Origin: Hyphomicrobiales bacterium | GTDB lineage: Bacteria > Pseudomonadota > Alphaproteobacteria > Rhizobiales > JACESI01 | DNA length: 64,000 nucleotides | Direction of reading: 5' to 3' | Assembly (NCBI GenBank): GCA_039973685.1 | Contig: JBDWKL010000042.1 | Location: 56,242 to 120,241, forward strand | Shown here: in pieces, positions 37,687 through 51,353 of the stretch | Position numbering within the stretch: the stretch's first letter is position 1 | Layout of the letters: every line of letters starts with the position of its first letter | The notes under the pieces: generated by a model | What the model saw: only the letters and a program-made list of their open reading frames with translations | The model's database searches: none | What the model was told of the DNA's origin: nothing | Position numbers and translations under genes: made by a program

Positions 37687-38001
37687 TTAATTATCCAGCA
37701 AATAGACAACCTCATTTGGATGCACCACATTGAGCTTGGCGCGAGCGAGTTCGTCTACGGTCTCTTTGTCTGGACTGCCTGGCGTCAACAAATTGACCTG
37801 CAATTCCAACGCTTCTCGGTCTTTTTGAACCGCAGAAAGCCTTGTTTCTAAGACATTAATTCTACCTTTGATGGACTGATAGCCAATCAAACCGTAGGAG
37901 CCGTGAAATGAATGGAAACCGAAATACCCTAAGAACGCAACAGAAAAAACTGGCAGGATAAAACGGTTGATTAGTGATTTTTTACGCTGGCGGGTCGCCA
38001 T
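37687..38001 (-). CDS. ftsB: Septum formation initiator FtsB-like protein
   Basis: Small bitopic division protein, 104 aa. A membrane helix lies at about 13-32 (FILPVFSVAFLGYFGFHS), followed by a leucine-zipper-like coiled coil (INVLETRLSAVQKDREALELQVNLL) and the DivIC/FtsB signature DELARAKLNVVHPNEVVYLL. It belongs to the FtsBLQ subcomplex that links early and late divisome steps. Location between eno and pdhA is its usual alphaproteobacterial position. Confidence 0.9.
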   Translation of the reverse strand: MATRQRKKSLINRFILPVFSVAFLGYFGFHSFHGSYGLIGYQSIKGRINVLETRLSAVQKDREALELQVNLLTPGSPDKETVDELARAKLNVVHPNEVVYLLDN

Positions 38002-38110
38002 AGACAGTCACCGAAACTATTTACTCAATACTACATCTATAGAATCGGTCATTGAGTTTAAGAAACCGTTGCGATCCTAAACAATAGGAAAATAAATTTT
38101 CAATATAACG

Positions 38111-38141
38111 AAAAACCCCAACCATGAAGGCTGGGGTTTGA
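38111..38141 (-). terminator. Intrinsic terminator of eno
   Basis: Inverted repeat AAACCCCA...TGGGGTTT with inner CC/GG pairs (38113-38139). On the minus strand the stem is followed by GTTTTTCG, a U-tract, 30 bases after the eno stop. Its AAA/TTT flanks make it nearly symmetrical, but only eno ends here. Confidence 0.85.
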
Positions 38142-38171
38142 ATTTTTTGATCGGTCAAGTGTTTGAAAGAA

Positions 38172-39464
<1,293 letters not shown>

Positions 39465-39697
39465 CTAAAGTTGAAAGAGATGATCTGTCCTATCGCATGG
39501 TTGCAAATAATAAAAGTGCTTTGGCGGTAATTGATTGAATCACGATCATTGATAACGCGAAAAAGTATTAGTTGGAATAAACGTGATGAGAGCGTGTTTG
39601 TAATTTCTTCCGAATACCCCCACTTTAGGTTCAAGCGATGCAACGGCCTTACCAAGGCACTAAATTTTGCATCTTAGAAATTTGATTGGAGAATATC

Positions 39698-40003
39698 ATG
39701 CGGAAAACCACACTTGTTTTAGCAACAACACTTATCGCTGGCCTTGCATCTCAAATGCCTGCTTTTGCTGGTGGTTATGGTGGAGGCAGTGCATTGGGGC
39801 AGAACCCAGAGCTATTCATTACAATTGCTGAGCGACAGCAGATTATAAAACTTTACCGCGAGAAAGGCATTAAGCCATTCCCAGGTGACGCTAATCAAAA
39901 ACTTGGTGTTGAAGCCATCGAATGGCAAATCCGATACCAAGATCGCCAAGCCGCACGCAAGCAAGGCCGTAAATTGGGTTACCGTACTAAGTCAAGAAAA
40001 TAG
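39698..40003 (+). CDS. Small secreted protein, Gly-rich N-terminus
   Basis: Unrecognised 101-aa protein on the opposite strand to its neighbours. A clear signal peptide (1 to about 23, cleavage after AFA) is followed by a glycine-rich GGYGGGSALG start and a basic, helical C-terminus (IEWQIRYQDRQAARKQGRK, KSRK). ATG 39698 is preferred because GGAGA lies 7 bases before it; the TTG at 39686 is unlikely. It converges with kdsA, 4 bp between stops. No domain is evident; a periplasmic or wall-binding protein is only a guess. Confidence 0.7.
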   Translation: MRKTTLVLATTLIAGLASQMPAFAGGYGGGSALGQNPELFITIAERQQIIKLYREKGIKPFPGDANQKLGVEAIEWQIRYQDRQAARKQGRKLGYRTKSRK

Positions 40004-40007
40004 AACT

Positions 40008-40862
40008 TTAAGTCGCGAAGGAGAATGTGTTTTTCTTCGCGACATCATCCAGTGCTTTTAAGCTCGTCAAAAGCGCTTCCATCTGATCAAGCGGCACCAT
40101 GACGGGGCCATCCGATGGTGCATTATCTGGGTCTTCGTGACATTCCATAAACAATCCAGCAACACCAACAGCGACGGCTGCACGGGCTAGAACGGGCACA
40201 AATTGCCGTTGTCCGCCTGATGAGCCACCAAGACCGCCTGGTTGTTGAACCGAATGCGTCGCGTCATAAACAACAGGCGCACCCGTTTCTGCCATCGTTG
40301 GCAATCCTCTGAAATCAGACACAAGCGTATTATAGCCAAAGCTGGTGCCACGGTCAGTGAGCAAGACGTTGTTGTTGCCGCTTTCGATCACTTTTTGAAT
40401 GACGTTTGCCATATCCCAAGGGGCTAGGAACTGCCCCTTTTTGATATTCACAATGCAATTAGTTTTTGCTGCCGCAATGAGCAGATCTGTTTGGCGACAA
40501 AGAAAAGCTGGGATTTGCAGAATATCGACAGATCCATCCAGCGCCGCGCATTGTTCTTCTGTGTGAACATCCGTCAATACGGGAATGTTGAAGGTTTTGC
40601 GGACTTCTTCAAAAATGGGAAGAGCAGCCTCAAGACCAATACCGCGTTTGCCGCTTAAGCTGGTGCGGTTTGCTTTATCAAAGGATGCTTTGAAGACATA
40701 ACCAATGCCAAGCTTGTCGGCCATGGTTTTGATTTTTTCAGCAAGCATCATTGTATGATCGCGGGTTTCCATTTGGCATGGGCCGGAAATCAGAACGAAG
40801 GGCGCTGTGTTGTCGAATGATACATTGCCAGCTTCTACGCGTGAATTTGGTGCTTGGGTCAT
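40008..40862 (-). CDS. kdsA: 3-deoxy-8-phosphooctulonate (KDO-8-P) synthase
   Basis: Condenses arabinose-5-phosphate with phosphoenolpyruvate in KDO synthesis for lipopolysaccharide, 284 aa. Motifs: [59 protein letters not shown] and [11 protein letters not shown]. The ATG overlaps the stop of the upstream VOC gene by 4 bp (ATGA). Ligands C13-like (GPCQ), H and D suggest the metal-dependent subtype but this needs alignment. It connects to the lpx genes further right in the same pathway. Confidence 0.96.
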   Translation of the reverse strand: MTQAPNSRVEAGNVSFDNTAPFVLISGPCQMETRDHTMMLAEKIKTMADKLGIGYVFKASFDKANRTSLSGKRGIGLEAALPIFEEVRKTFNIPVLTDVHTEEQCAALDGSVDILQIPAFLCRQTDLLIAAAKTNCIVNIKKGQFLAPWDMANVIQKVIESGNNNVLLTDRGTSFGYNTLVSDFRGLPTMAETGAPVVYDATHSVQQPGGLGGSSGGQRQFVPVLARAAVAVGVAGLFMECHEDPDNAPSDGPVMVPLDQMEALLTSLKALDDVAKKNTFSFAT

Positions 40863-41707
40863 GCGAGCGTTGTCTTTTCTGTAAACTTCATGGTGACGCC
40901 CTGCCCTTGTGCAGGTGCGACTACAATAGTTCCTTCTTCACTATCAAAAGCTATTCCAGCTTTTTCAAGGCAATCGGCTACTGCTTGGACGGAAGTGGCA
41001 GAAAAGGTAACGCTTGATGCTTGCAATGGCTTATCACCTTTATGAAGGGTGATGAGACTGTTTGGCGTTGTTAAAGCGTAACGGTCATTGCCTATGCTTT
41101 CAAATTTGGCACCAAAGGCGTGGTTTAGGTATGCAAGCGCGTTTGGTATGTCGTTGGAGACAAGGTCTACACCAATGGTTGCCAAGACCGTGTTGGGATG
41201 GGCTGGTGCTGTTTTGATTTTTGCCACGACAGCTGGGTCGCCTCGCCATTCGCAGGTGAAAAGACCGAAGGCTGGAGAACTAGGGTTCATGCAAAAGGTA
41301 AGCGCAACGTTTAGCGTGTCTTCACTGCCATCTGGATGGATTGCCTTGCGCGAAAATTCAAAGTTACCCGCTCCCACTTCGTAAGGCGGTGTAAAACTCT
41401 TCCGATCTTCTTCAGAATCATTCGTTTGCAAAGAGAGTGCAGCGAGGCCATCATTGCCAACTATCTCACGGAATTTAGCATCAAGCATGACAAAGCTGTT
41501 TTGTTTCGCATATTGCGCTGCCAAAGCCTCATCATAAACGGCCACTGGTTCGAGATAGACGCCATTTTCAATGAACACGCAGCAGTTTGATGTGCCAAAC
41601 GGATGGATGCCATCTTTGTTGACTGAGAAGCCGAGTGCTTCATAGCGTTGACGTGCAATGTCTAGGGAAGAAACCGGCAACACAAGATGATCTAAACCGC
41701 GTATCAT
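40859..41707 (-). CDS. VOC-superfamily (glyoxalase-like) protein
   Basis: Predicted metalloprotein or binding protein of 282 aa with paired beta-alpha-beta-beta-beta modules: [31 protein letters not shown] start (short form [12 protein letters not shown]) and a second repeat around [20 protein letters not shown]. It fits the Glyoxalase_3-like group, which includes proteins of unknown substrate. It lies 6 bp after pyrG and overlaps kdsA by 4 bp, so it is co-expressed with both; a link to KDO metabolism is not established. Confidence 0.8.
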   Translation of the reverse strand: MIRGLDHLVLPVSSLDIARQRYEALGFSVNKDGIHPFGTSNCCVFIENGVYLEPVAVYDEALAAQYAKQNSFVMLDAKFREIVGNDGLAALSLQTNDSEEDRKSFTPPYEVGAGNFEFSRKAIHPDGSEDTLNVALTFCMNPSSPAFGLFTCEWRGDPAVVAKIKTAPAHPNTVLATIGVDLVSNDIPNALAYLNHAFGAKFESIGNDRYALTTPNSLITLHKGDKPLQASSVTFSATSVQAVADCLEKAGIAFDSEEGTIVVAPAQGQGVTMKFTEKTTLA

Positions 41708-41713
41708 TGGCTG

Positions 41714-43384
<1,671 letters not shown>

Positions 43385-43392
43385 TTATCGCT

Positions 43393-43410
43393 AGGGGAAA
43401 GTTTTCCCCT
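43393..43410 (-). promoter_or_regulatory. Hairpin between secG and pyrG
   Basis: AGGGGAAA and TTTCCCCT form a perfect 8-bp inverted repeat with a 2-base centre, 50 bp before the pyrG start and 48 bp after the secG stop. No U-tract follows on the minus strand, so a classical terminator is not supported. It could be an mRNA-processing or stabilising hairpin, or an attenuating structure for pyrG. Confidence 0.3.
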
Positions 43411-43457
43411 GCGAAGTTGATGTTAATCGAGAAAGTCTTCGCTAAATTGCGAAACGA

Positions 43458-43841
43458 TTAGTTGCCAGTTGGCACCTGTGGGCCTTCATTATTCGTTGAA
43501 GGCACTTGCGGTGCTGGCGCAGTTGAGCTGCTATCACTTGGTGTGCTGATTGGAGCGAGTGGCTGAATTGTGCCATCGCCACTACCGCCAGGAACACGAT
43601 CTAGAATAGAAGAACCGCCGTAGTTGCCAATAATAGTCAACGTAATTGATGTTAGGAAAAACAACGTTGCAAGAATTGCCGTTATGCGGGTCATAACGTT
43701 GCCGCTACCACGACTTGTAAAGCCGCCACTGCCGCCGCCGCCGCCAATACCAAGCGCGCCGCCTTCAGAGCGCTGTAGCAAAATGACACCAGCCATAATG
43801 ACCACGATGACCAAATGAATAACGATGAGTACCGTTTCCAT
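43458..43841 (-). CDS. secG: Preprotein translocase subunit SecG
   Basis: Small membrane component of the SecYEG channel, 127 aa. Two membrane helices (about 3-23 and 53-73) flank the conserved glycine-rich loop LLQRSEGGALGIGGGGG. The C-terminal tail is Pro/Ser/Thr-rich and disordered, as often in alphaproteobacteria. It lies between tpiA and pyrG, the common order. Confidence 0.95.
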   Translation of the reverse strand: METVLIVIHLVIVVIMAGVILLQRSEGGALGIGGGGGSGGFTSRGSGNVMTRITAILATLFFLTSITLTIIGNYGGSSILDRVPGGSGDGTIQPLAPISTPSDSSSTAPAPQVPSTNNEGPQVPTGN

Positions 43842-43992
43842 GCGCTTTAGTTCCTAATCTTTGTAATTCGTTGTTCTATAATCTGCGCTACACATAGCGT
43901 TTGATGGGTTGCCTTACAAGACTTGTCGCTGTTTGACCAGCTAAAACTCATCAAAAAGTCTTCGCGCTAATTTGTTAAGTGCCAGTTAGCGG

Positions 43993-44742
43993 TTAGCCTA
44001 GATAGCTCTTTGCGATGCCAAGGAAATCATCTGCTTTAAGACTTGCACCACCAACCAAGGCTCCATCAACATTTTCAACGCCCATAAGTTCGCTCGCATT
44101 TGCTGGTTTAACGGAGCCGCCATAAAGGATGTTAAAGTCAGCGCCACCATTACCAAATCGCTCAACCAGCGCTTTTCTGATCGCCGCGTGAATTTCGGCA
44201 ACATCGTCTGCTGTTGGCGTTAGGCCCGTGCCGATCGCCCATACTGGTTCATAAGCAATGATGGTTGTTTGTGCTGTTGCATTGTCTGGAACGGATGCTG
44301 AGAGTTGGCCTATAACCACTTCTTCTGCTTTTCCCGCTTCCCGCTCATCTTTGGTTTCACCAACGCAAATGATGGCTCTGGCCCCTGCTCTGTTGGCAGC
44401 TTCTGCCTTTTCTCTCACAAGTTCACTTGATTCTCCGTGGTCCGCACGGCGTTCTGAGTGGCCGACAATAATGGCACTTGCGCCGCTATCAAGTAGCATC
44501 TCAGGCGACAAATCACCTGTATGAGCACCACTCACATTCACATGACAATCTTGCGCCCCTAATGATACCGCGCCGCTTGTTGATGCTAAAGCGCTCAGTA
44601 AGGTTGCTGGTGGGCAAATCATTAGGTCAACCACGGCTTGCAAGCTACTATCATATTGGCTTTGCATCGCCTCGAATTCAGCTTTCGCAGATTTCAGGCC
44701 ATTCATTTTCCAATTGCCTGCAACGAGTGGTTTGATAGACAT
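43993..44742 (-). CDS. tpiA: Triosephosphate isomerase
   Basis: Interconverts dihydroxyacetone phosphate and glyceraldehyde-3-phosphate, 249 aa from ATG 44742. Active-site motifs: N/K pair in AGNWKMNG, His in VGHSERR, Glu in [11 protein letters not shown], and the phosphate-binding [10 protein letters not shown] and [14 protein letters not shown] 7 bases before ATG 44742 decides the start; the upstream GTG at 44757 would use that same sequence as codons. It is divergent from the ppiD operon. Confidence 0.97.
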   Translation of the reverse strand: MSIKPLVAGNWKMNGLKSAKAEFEAMQSQYDSSLQAVVDLMICPPATLLSALASTSGAVSLGAQDCHVNVSGAHTGDLSPEMLLDSGASAIIVGHSERRADHGESSELVREKAEAANRAGARAIICVGETKDEREAGKAEEVVIGQLSASVPDNATAQTTIIAYEPVWAIGTGLTPTADDVAEIHAAIRKALVERFGNGGADFNILYGGSVKPANASELMGVENVDGALVGGASLKADDFLGIAKSYLG

Positions 44743-44999
44743 ATATTTGCTCCTCACTGATTATTCATATTTCGGTTTATCAGAGCGCAGTATGCAGTCA
44801 ATTGCAATTGTTAAAGCCGCTTCATCTCCAACAGTTTAGGTGTTGTTTGGGTTGATATTAGGGTAAATGCGAAGAAAAACGTAAAAGTTACACATCGCAG
44901 ACCTCAATAATCCAAAATTTACGCCATAAGCGCTTGCGACAAGAAGCGTTGGTGAATAATGTCGCGCAAACACGTTTAAAGACAAAGGTAATACGTCAA

Positions 45000-46910
45000 A
45001 TGCTTACATTTCTGCGAAGTGCTGCTGGAACTTGGATTGCAAAGATTCTTTTAGGCCTCCTAATTGCAAGTTTTGCTGTTTGGGGCATTACCGGTGCATC
45101 GTTCAATTTCGCGTCAGGTAATTTGGCAACTGTTGGTTCCGTGACAATCAGCAGTACAGACTTTCAACGCCAGTATGTTGGTGAAATCGGTCGTTTAAGC
45201 CAGCAGTTTGGCCGTCGCCTAACGTCGCAGCAGGCGCAACAGTTTGGTATCGACCAACAAGTATTGGGTCGCTTGATTAATCAAGCAGCTCTTGATGACC
45301 GTGCCAATGAGTTCGGTGTTGGTATTTCTGATGACCGTCTTGCAGAAGAAATTTTGAAAGATCCGGCATTTTTGGATGGAGAAGGTAATTTTAGCGCGGG
45401 CCGCTATCAGCAAATTCTTTATTCCAACCAGTTTACCGAGAGCCAGTTTTTGGAAGAGCAACGCCGCACTTATTCGCGCCGTCAAATTGTTGATGCGCTG
45501 ACACAAGATGTGGCTGTTCCCAATGTTTTGAAGGAGGCAGTTAGCCTTCATACCAATGAAGAACGCACGATTGAGTTCATTGAACTTGATTCTCGCGACA
45601 TTCAGGCTGTTTCTGATCCTGATGACACAACACTCTCAACCTATTTCAATGAGAACAAATTGCGTTACCGCGCACCAGAATATCGCTCACTGAAATATTT
45701 GGTTGTTTTGACGTCTGATTTTGGTTGGGAAAGCAAAATCAAAGATGAAACAGCGCGTGCTTATTACGACGCTAACAAAAGCCGGTTTGAGACGCCTGAA
45801 ATTCGGACAATCAGACGAATGACCTTTGATACGACAGCAAAAGCGCAGGAAGCTGCTGATAAGATCAAAGCGGGCAAGTCTTTCGATGAAGTTGCGGCTG
45901 AGTTGAACCTCACCAAAGACGATCTAGAGCTTGGGTCATCAACCAAGTCTGCTTTGATCGATCAAAAACTCGCTGATGTTGCCTTTGGTTTGGAAGTTGG
46001 AAAACCAAGTGACGCTGTAGCGGCAGACTTTGGCCAGGTGATTATCATTGTTGATGCAGTTGAAGGTGGCGGAACCCAAGGGATTGAACAATCGCTGGGC
46101 GCCATCAAGAAAGAACTCGCGGCGGATCAAAGCAATCGCGAATTATCTGCGAAGCTCGATCAGGTAGAAGAAGCGCGTTTGGCGGGTGAAACATTTGAGG
46201 AAATTGCTGAAAAGCTCAAAGTAAAACTTGTGACCGTCGCTGACGTGGCTAAATCGGGTGCATTGGCTGCGGGTGGCGAGATCGACGAAAACACGCCTGC
46301 CCTAAACAATCTGCTTGATGAAGCTTATCAAACAGATGTCGGTGTTGAAAACGATGTGATTGAAGTTGGTCGCGATGGTTATCTTTGGTTTGAAGTAACC
46401 GATGTTAAAGAAGCGCGCGATCAAACGCTTGATGAAGTTAAAAGCCAAGTTGTCGCTGATTGGGTAGCTGTTGAGACGGACAAAGCCGTTGCCGCTGAGG
46501 CAGACCGTATTATTGCTAAGATGAAAGAAGGCCGCGCCATTCAAGCGCTCGCTCTTGAAGTTGCAAAAGAGGTTCAAACGGTAAGTGGTGTTAAACGCGG
46601 AGAGCCTGCTAACGGTCTAAGCGGCCCAGCCGTTGCCCTCGCCTTTAATGGTGCTGAAGGCTTTGTTACGACTGCCGTAGGTGATCGAGCAACCCAAGTG
46701 TTTGTGCTTCATATCAAAGAAGTAAAAGTACCAAAGGCTGAAGCCACAGAAACTGGCACTGAGCAAGTTCTTCAAGCAATCCAGAATGATGTGATTGAAA
46801 CTTACTTAGTGCGCGTTAGAAACCGTGAAGGTACAAGCATCAACGCTGAAGCCATAGCTCTTGCAACCGATCTTGACCGCCAGCAGCATGGTGGTGGGCA
46901 CAACTACTAG
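45000..46910 (+). CDS. ppiD: PpiD-like periplasmic peptidyl-prolyl isomerase
   Basis: Inner-membrane-anchored folding factor, 636 aa from ATG 45000. One N-terminal helix (about 13-35, AAGTWIAKILLGLLIASFAVW) is followed by a SurA-N-like chaperone domain (about 40-180) and a parvulin-type (PpiC) region (about 245-355) that is weakly conserved. PpiD holds and folds outer-membrane and periplasmic proteins emerging from Sec. The open frame extends to 44934 but MLTFLRSAAGTW is the standard N-terminus. It starts the run ppiD-trpE-trpG-trpD-trpC-moaC-moeA; trpE begins 4 bp later. Confidence 0.9.
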   Translation: MLTFLRSAAGTWIAKILLGLLIASFAVWGITGASFNFASGNLATVGSVTISSTDFQRQYVGEIGRLSQQFGRRLTSQQAQQFGIDQQVLGRLINQAALDDRANEFGVGISDDRLAEEILKDPAFLDGEGNFSAGRYQQILYSNQFTESQFLEEQRRTYSRRQIVDALTQDVAVPNVLKEAVSLHTNEERTIEFIELDSRDIQAVSDPDDTTLSTYFNENKLRYRAPEYRSLKYLVVLTSDFGWESKIKDETARAYYDANKSRFETPEIRTIRRMTFDTTAKAQEAADKIKAGKSFDEVAAELNLTKDDLELGSSTKSALIDQKLADVAFGLEVGKPSDAVAADFGQVIIIVDAVEGGGTQGIEQSLGAIKKELAADQSNRELSAKLDQVEEARLAGETFEEIAEKLKVKLVTVADVAKSGALAAGGEIDENTPALNNLLDEAYQTDVGVENDVIEVGRDGYLWFEVTDVKEARDQTLDEVKSQVVADWVAVETDKAVAAEADRIIAKMKEGRAIQALALEVAKEVQTVSGVKRGEPANGLSGPAVALAFNGAEGFVTTAVGDRATQVFVLHIKEVKVPKAEATETGTEQVLQAIQNDVIETYLVRVRNREGTSINAEAIALATDLDRQQHGGGHNY

Positions 46911-46914
46911 TACA

Positions 46915-48429
46915 ATGTTTGAACCGTCAAAACCTGAATTCACTCAGCGCTTCTCAAAGGGCGAAAGCCAGCTCGTTTACACGCGTCTGGTAGCTGACCT
47001 TGAAACACCCGTATCCGCGATGTTGAAACTTTCAACATCGCGCGAGAATTGCTTCTTGTTGGAATCTGTCGAGGGCGGTGCGAACCGTGCTCGATATTCT
47101 ATCATTGGTGTCGATCCTGACATCGTGTTTCGTGCCTTTGGTAATGAGGCTGAAATCAATCGGGAAGCACTGACCAATTCGCAAGCTTTCTCGCCTTGCG
47201 CGCTTCCAACCTTGGATGCCCTGCGTGAGCTGGTGAGTGAATCGAATATTCCCCTACCAGAGACCTTGCCTCCAATGGCGGCCGGCGTGTTTGGTTATCT
47301 CGGCTATGACACGATCCGATTGATTGAACATTTGCCGGATATCAATCCCGACCCAATTGGCGCGCCTGATGCCATCATGATCCGTCCGACGGTGATCGTA
47401 ATTTTCGATAATGTAAAAGACGAGATCATTGTTGTTACGCCTGTAAGAAACAACGGCACTAGCGAGGACGCTGATCGGCTTTATGAAGCAGCAATTGATA
47501 GATTGCGTACAGTCATCGACCAATTAGATGGACCGATTGACCGCTCTGCTATTGGTGGCGAAGCTGATTTTGAAATCAACATTTCATCCAACACTGAAAA
47601 AGCCGACTATTTGAACATGGTCGCTCGGGCCAAAGACTATATTGCCGCAGGTGATATTTTTCAGGTGGTGCTTGCTCAGCGTTTTGAGGCTGAATTCACC
47701 CTGCCGCCGTTCTCACTATACCGCGCGTTACGTCGCACCAACCCTGCCCCTTATTTGTTTTATCTGAAATATGATGGCTTCTCCGTCGCTGGTTCCAGCC
47801 CTGAGATTTTGGTTCGAGTGCGCGATGGTGACGTAACTGTGCGGCCAATTGCGGGCACCCGTCCACGCGGTGCGACGAATGCTGAAGATAAAGCCTATGC
47901 GGATGACCTACTAAGTGATCCAAAGGAATTGGCCGAACACCTTATGTTGCTTGACCTTGGGCGTAATGATGTTGGTCGCGTTTCTGAAATTGGCTCTGTA
48001 GAAGTGACTGATAAATTCTTCCTCGAATATTACAGCCACGTCATGCACATTGTCTCAAACGTCAAAGGCCGATTGGCTGATGGTCACGATATGATCGCAG
48101 CCCTTGCTGCTGGTTTTCCTGCGGGCACTGTCTCGGGCGCACCTAAAGTGCGGGCGATGGAAATCATTGACGAACTGGAACACGAAAAACGCGGCATCTA
48201 CGCTGGTTGTGTTGGGTATTTCACAGCTGACGGCGATATGGATACCTGCATCGTACTTCGCACCTCCATTGTCAAAGATGGCAAGATGTATGTGCAAGCG
48301 GGCGCGGGTATTGTTGCCGATTCTGATCCTGAGAGTGAATTCCAAGAATGCGTCAACAAAGCGAAAGCCCTGTTTAGAGCAGCAGAAGAAGCCGTTCGTT
48401 TTTCTAGTCAATCATCGCGGGGGCAATAG
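46915..48429 (+). CDS. trpE: Anthranilate synthase component I
   Basis: Chorismate-using large subunit, 504 aa, first committed step of tryptophan synthesis. Regions: [18 protein letters not shown] with the tryptophan-feedback LLES element, [35 protein letters not shown] (short: [13 protein letters not shown]), [25 protein letters not shown] and [20 protein letters not shown] catalytic helix. ATG 46915 fits the family; the frame is open upstream inside ppiD. It is unfused, with trpG as the next gene 2 bp later. The usual rhizobial leader-peptide attenuator in front of trpE(G) is not possible here because of the tight ppiD linkage. Confidence 0.97.
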   Translation: MFEPSKPEFTQRFSKGESQLVYTRLVADLETPVSAMLKLSTSRENCFLLESVEGGANRARYSIIGVDPDIVFRAFGNEAEINREALTNSQAFSPCALPTLDALRELVSESNIPLPETLPPMAAGVFGYLGYDTIRLIEHLPDINPDPIGAPDAIMIRPTVIVIFDNVKDEIIVVTPVRNNGTSEDADRLYEAAIDRLRTVIDQLDGPIDRSAIGGEADFEINISSNTEKADYLNMVARAKDYIAAGDIFQVVLAQRFEAEFTLPPFSLYRALRRTNPAPYLFYLKYDGFSVAGSSPEILVRVRDGDVTVRPIAGTRPRGATNAEDKAYADDLLSDPKELAEHLMLLDLGRNDVGRVSEIGSVEVTDKFFLEYYSHVMHIVSNVKGRLADGHDMIAALAAGFPAGTVSGAPKVRAMEIIDELEHEKRGIYAGCVGYFTADGDMDTCIVLRTSIVKDGKMYVQAGAGIVADSDPESEFQECVNKAKALFRAAEEAVRFSSQSSRGQ

Positions 48430-48431
48430 CT

Positions 48432-49022
48432 ATGAGCTTTTTGGTCATCGATAATTACGATAGCTTCACATACAATCTGGTTCATTATTTGGGTGAACTT
48501 GGCGCTGAACTTGATGTTCGCCGTAATGATGCGCTTACAGCTGATGAGGCTTTGGCGTTAAAGCCAGAAGGCATCATTTTGTCACCTGGTCCTTGTTCCC
48601 CCAATGAAGCTGGCATTTGTCTTGAGTTGATTGAAAAATCAGCGGGTCGGGTTCCGATCCTCGGGGTTTGCTTAGGCCATCAATCCATCGGCCAAGCCTA
48701 TGGTGGCGATATTGTTCGTTCGAACAGTTTGATGCATGGCAAGGTCAGTGCCATTAGCCATGAAGGAATCAGCGTCTTTAAAGGCCTGAACGGGCCTGTG
48801 AACGTCACGCGCTATCATTCCCTCACCATTGACCCGAAATCCGTGCCTAATGACCTTGTGGTCACGGCCAGTGCTGATGATGGCACCATTATGGGTGTGA
48901 TGCATCGCCATCACCCTGTGCATGGCGTGCAGTTTCATCCAGAAAGCATTGCGTCCGAACATGGACATCACATGTTGCGTAATTTCCTCGATATTGCGAA
49001 AACAGTGTCTGAGAAAGTTTAA
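48432..49022 (+). CDS. trpG: Anthranilate synthase component II (glutamine amidotransferase)
   Basis: Class I amidotransferase of 196 aa that supplies ammonia to TrpE. Nucleophile Cys in [11 protein letters not shown], oxyanion region [11 protein letters not shown], and the His-Glu pair in GVQFHPESI. In some bacteria it doubles as PabA for folate; no pabB is in this window. Located between trpE and trpD with gaps of 2 and 12 bp. Confidence 0.97.
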   Translation: MSFLVIDNYDSFTYNLVHYLGELGAELDVRRNDALTADEALALKPEGIILSPGPCSPNEAGICLELIEKSAGRVPILGVCLGHQSIGQAYGGDIVRSNSLMHGKVSAISHEGISVFKGLNGPVNVTRYHSLTIDPKSVPNDLVVTASADDGTIMGVMHRHHPVHGVQFHPESIASEHGHHMLRNFLDIAKTVSEKV

Positions 49023-49034
49023 GGGGCAATTTCC

Positions 49035-50051
49035 ATGTCTGATCTAAGGCCGCTAATTGGCAAAATCGCTACGGGTGAAAGCCTCAGCCGCGAGGAAGCT
49101 AAGCAAGCGTTTGACATTATGATGTCTGGCGAGGCGACACCTTCCCAAATTGGCGGGTTTTTGATGGCGTTACGGGTGCGCGGTGAAACTGTTGATGAGC
49201 TGGTCGGCGCTGTAACTACTATGCGCTCCAAGATGACTGTTGTTGATGCGCCTGACGATGCTGTTGATATTGTCGGTACAGGCGGTGATGGTTCTGGCAC
49301 GTTTAATATCTCTACCGGATCAGCCTTCGTGCTTGCTGGCGGCGGTGTTCCGATTGCGAAACATGGCAATAAGGCAATGTCGTCAAAGTCTGGCGCTGGT
49401 GATGTTCTAAGTGCGCTTGGGCTTAACTTGGAAGCGGATGCTGACGCGATTGCTCGTTGTATCCGTGAAGCGGGAATCGGCTTTATGTTCGCGCCGAACC
49501 ATCATGCGGCAATGCGTTTTGTCGGCCCTTGCCGCGTTGAATTAGCCACTCGCACGATTTTCAATCTACTCGGCCCCATGTCCAATCCCGCCAATGCTTC
49601 GCGTCAAATGATTGGCGTGTTTTCAGCAGAATGGGTGCGCCCAATGGCTGAAACATTGCAAGCGCTCGGTTCAAAGCATGTTTGGGTTGTTCATGGTGAT
49701 GGCGGACTGGATGAGATCTCAATTTCTGGCCCGACAAAGGCCTGCATCTTAAAAGACGGCGAATTGACTGATGCAATTCTAAACCCGTCTGATGTTGGTA
49801 TTACAACTGCCCCGCTTTCTGCCATTAAAGGTGGGGATGCTGCTGTTAATGCGGAGGCACTAAAGGCTGTACTTTCGGGCGAAACAAGCGCCCATACTGA
49901 CACCATCCTGCTTAATGCAGGTGCTGGCTTTGTTGTTTCTGGTAAGGCTGACAACTGGGCGGACGGCGTGGCACTTGCGCGTGACAGTATTGCGTCTGGC
50001 CGTGCCATGGGTGCGCTCAATAAACTCGTTGAGGTATCAAACGCGTCATGA
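49035..50051 (+). CDS. trpD: Anthranilate phosphoribosyltransferase
   Basis: Transfers phosphoribose from PRPP to anthranilate, 338 aa. Motifs: [20 protein letters not shown] (GTGGD pyrophosphate site), [17 protein letters not shown] and [16 protein letters not shown]. The stop overlaps the trpC start by 4 bp (ATGA). Confidence 0.97.
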   Translation: MSDLRPLIGKIATGESLSREEAKQAFDIMMSGEATPSQIGGFLMALRVRGETVDELVGAVTTMRSKMTVVDAPDDAVDIVGTGGDGSGTFNISTGSAFVLAGGGVPIAKHGNKAMSSKSGAGDVLSALGLNLEADADAIARCIREAGIGFMFAPNHHAAMRFVGPCRVELATRTIFNLLGPMSNPANASRQMIGVFSAEWVRPMAETLQALGSKHVWVVHGDGGLDEISISGPTKACILKDGELTDAILNPSDVGITTAPLSAIKGGDAAVNAEALKAVLSGETSAHTDTILLNAGAGFVVSGKADNWADGVALARDSIASGRAMGALNKLVEVSNAS

Positions 50052-50854
50052 CTGACATTCTAAAGAAGATCGAACTTTATAAGCGTCAAGAAATTGAGGC
50101 GGCAAAAGCCATTGTCTCGCTGGATGATTTGAAGGCGAAAATTACGGATCAAGAAGCACCGCGTGGGTTTCTAAAAGCATTGGATGCCAAGAAAGACGCC
50201 GGTGAATACGGTCTGATTGCTGAGATCAAGAAGGCAAGCCCGTCCAAAGGTTTGATCCGACCAGATTTCGACCCGCCTGCCCATGCGCGTGATTATGCGA
50301 CCGGTGGCGCTGCGTGTTTGTCTGTCCTCACTGATGGCCCGTCTTTCCAAGGCGCGCCTGAGTTTCTAATTCAAGCGCGTGAAGCCTGCTCCCTGCCCGC
50401 GCTTCGCAAAGATTTTCTTTATGAGACCTATCAAGTTTATGAGGCCCGTGCGTGGGGCGCTGATTGTATCTTGATCATCATGGCCTCGGTCACGGATGAT
50501 GAAGCGGTAGCACTTGAAGACAAGGCATTTGAACTCGGTATGGATGTGCTGATTGAAGTGCACAATATGCCGGAACTTGAACGTGCGTTGAAATTGAAAT
50601 CGACAATGCTTGGTATCAACAATCGCAATCTCAAAACCTTTGATGTGACGCTCAAAACCTCAGAAGAATTGGCGGCGGCTGTGCCTTCCAACATGCATTT
50701 AGTTGGAGAGAGCGGCATTTTCACAGGCGAAGACACGGCGCGAATGGAAGCGGTTGGTATTACAACCTTCCTTGTCGGGGAAAGCTTGATGCGCCAAGAT
50801 GATGTTGCGGGAGCGACGAAAACGCTTTTGACCCGACAAACAGTTACGGCTTGA
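50048..50854 (+). CDS. trpC: Indole-3-glycerol phosphate synthase
   Basis: TIM-barrel enzyme of 268 aa that closes the indole ring. Conserved: [16 protein letters not shown] with the catalytic lysine, [33 protein letters not shown] (short: [11 protein letters not shown]), [12 protein letters not shown] and [14 protein letters not shown]. It is the single-domain form, without the TrpF fusion seen in enteric bacteria. trpF, trpB and trpA are not in the window. Confidence 0.97.
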   Translation: MTDILKKIELYKRQEIEAAKAIVSLDDLKAKITDQEAPRGFLKALDAKKDAGEYGLIAEIKKASPSKGLIRPDFDPPAHARDYATGGAACLSVLTDGPSFQGAPEFLIQAREACSLPALRKDFLYETYQVYEARAWGADCILIIMASVTDDEAVALEDKAFELGMDVLIEVHNMPELERALKLKSTMLGINNRNLKTFDVTLKTSEELAAAVPSNMHLVGESGIFTGEDTARMEAVGITTFLVGESLMRQDDVAGATKTLLTRQTVTA

Positions 50855-50864
50855 GGCAATTTCT

Positions 50865-51350
50865 ATGAACGGCAAAAGCGATCATCTCACACATATTGAT
50901 GGCGACGGCACGGCCAACATGGTTGATGTTGGCTACAAAGAAATCACAACGCGTACCGCTCGGGTTGAAGGCGCTGTTATCATGCAGCCTGAAACGCTGG
51001 CCCTTATCGTGAATGGTGATGCGAAAAAGGGTGATGTCATCGGCACCGCTCGTTTGGCTGGTATTATGGCCGCAAAGAAAACATCTGACCTGATCCCGCT
51101 TTGTCATCCTTTGGCGCTTACCAAAGTGGATGTTGATATTAAAGCAGATGATACCCTACCCGGTTTGCGTGTTTCAACAATGGCGAAATGCAGCGGACAG
51201 ACGGGTGTTGAAATGGAAGCGTTGACAGCGGCAAGTGTTGCCTGTCTCACCATCTATGACATGGCGAAAGCCGTTGACCGCTCCATGACCATTACGGGTA
51301 TCAAACTCACAGAAAAAAGCGGCGGTGCTTCCGGCGATTTTAAGGCGTAG
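50865..51350 (+). CDS. moaC: Cyclic pyranopterin monophosphate synthase
   Basis: Second enzyme of molybdenum-cofactor synthesis, 161 aa. Diagnostic: [25 protein letters not shown] and [21 protein letters not shown] with MAKAVDRSM. It lies 10 bp after trpC and 3 bp before moeA; the trp-moaC-moeA linkage is widespread in alphaproteobacteria but its selective reason is not known. Confidence 0.97.
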   Translation: MNGKSDHLTHIDGDGTANMVDVGYKEITTRTARVEGAVIMQPETLALIVNGDAKKGDVIGTARLAGIMAAKKTSDLIPLCHPLALTKVDVDIKADDTLPGLRVSTMAKCSGQTGVEMEALTAASVACLTIYDMAKAVDRSMTITGIKLTEKSGGASGDFKA

Positions 51351-51353
51351 CCC

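Noticed and set aside
46861..46914. Tryptophan leader peptide/attenuator before trpE
   Set aside because: ppiD ends 4 bp before trpE and no Trp-rich short frame or terminator pair is present.
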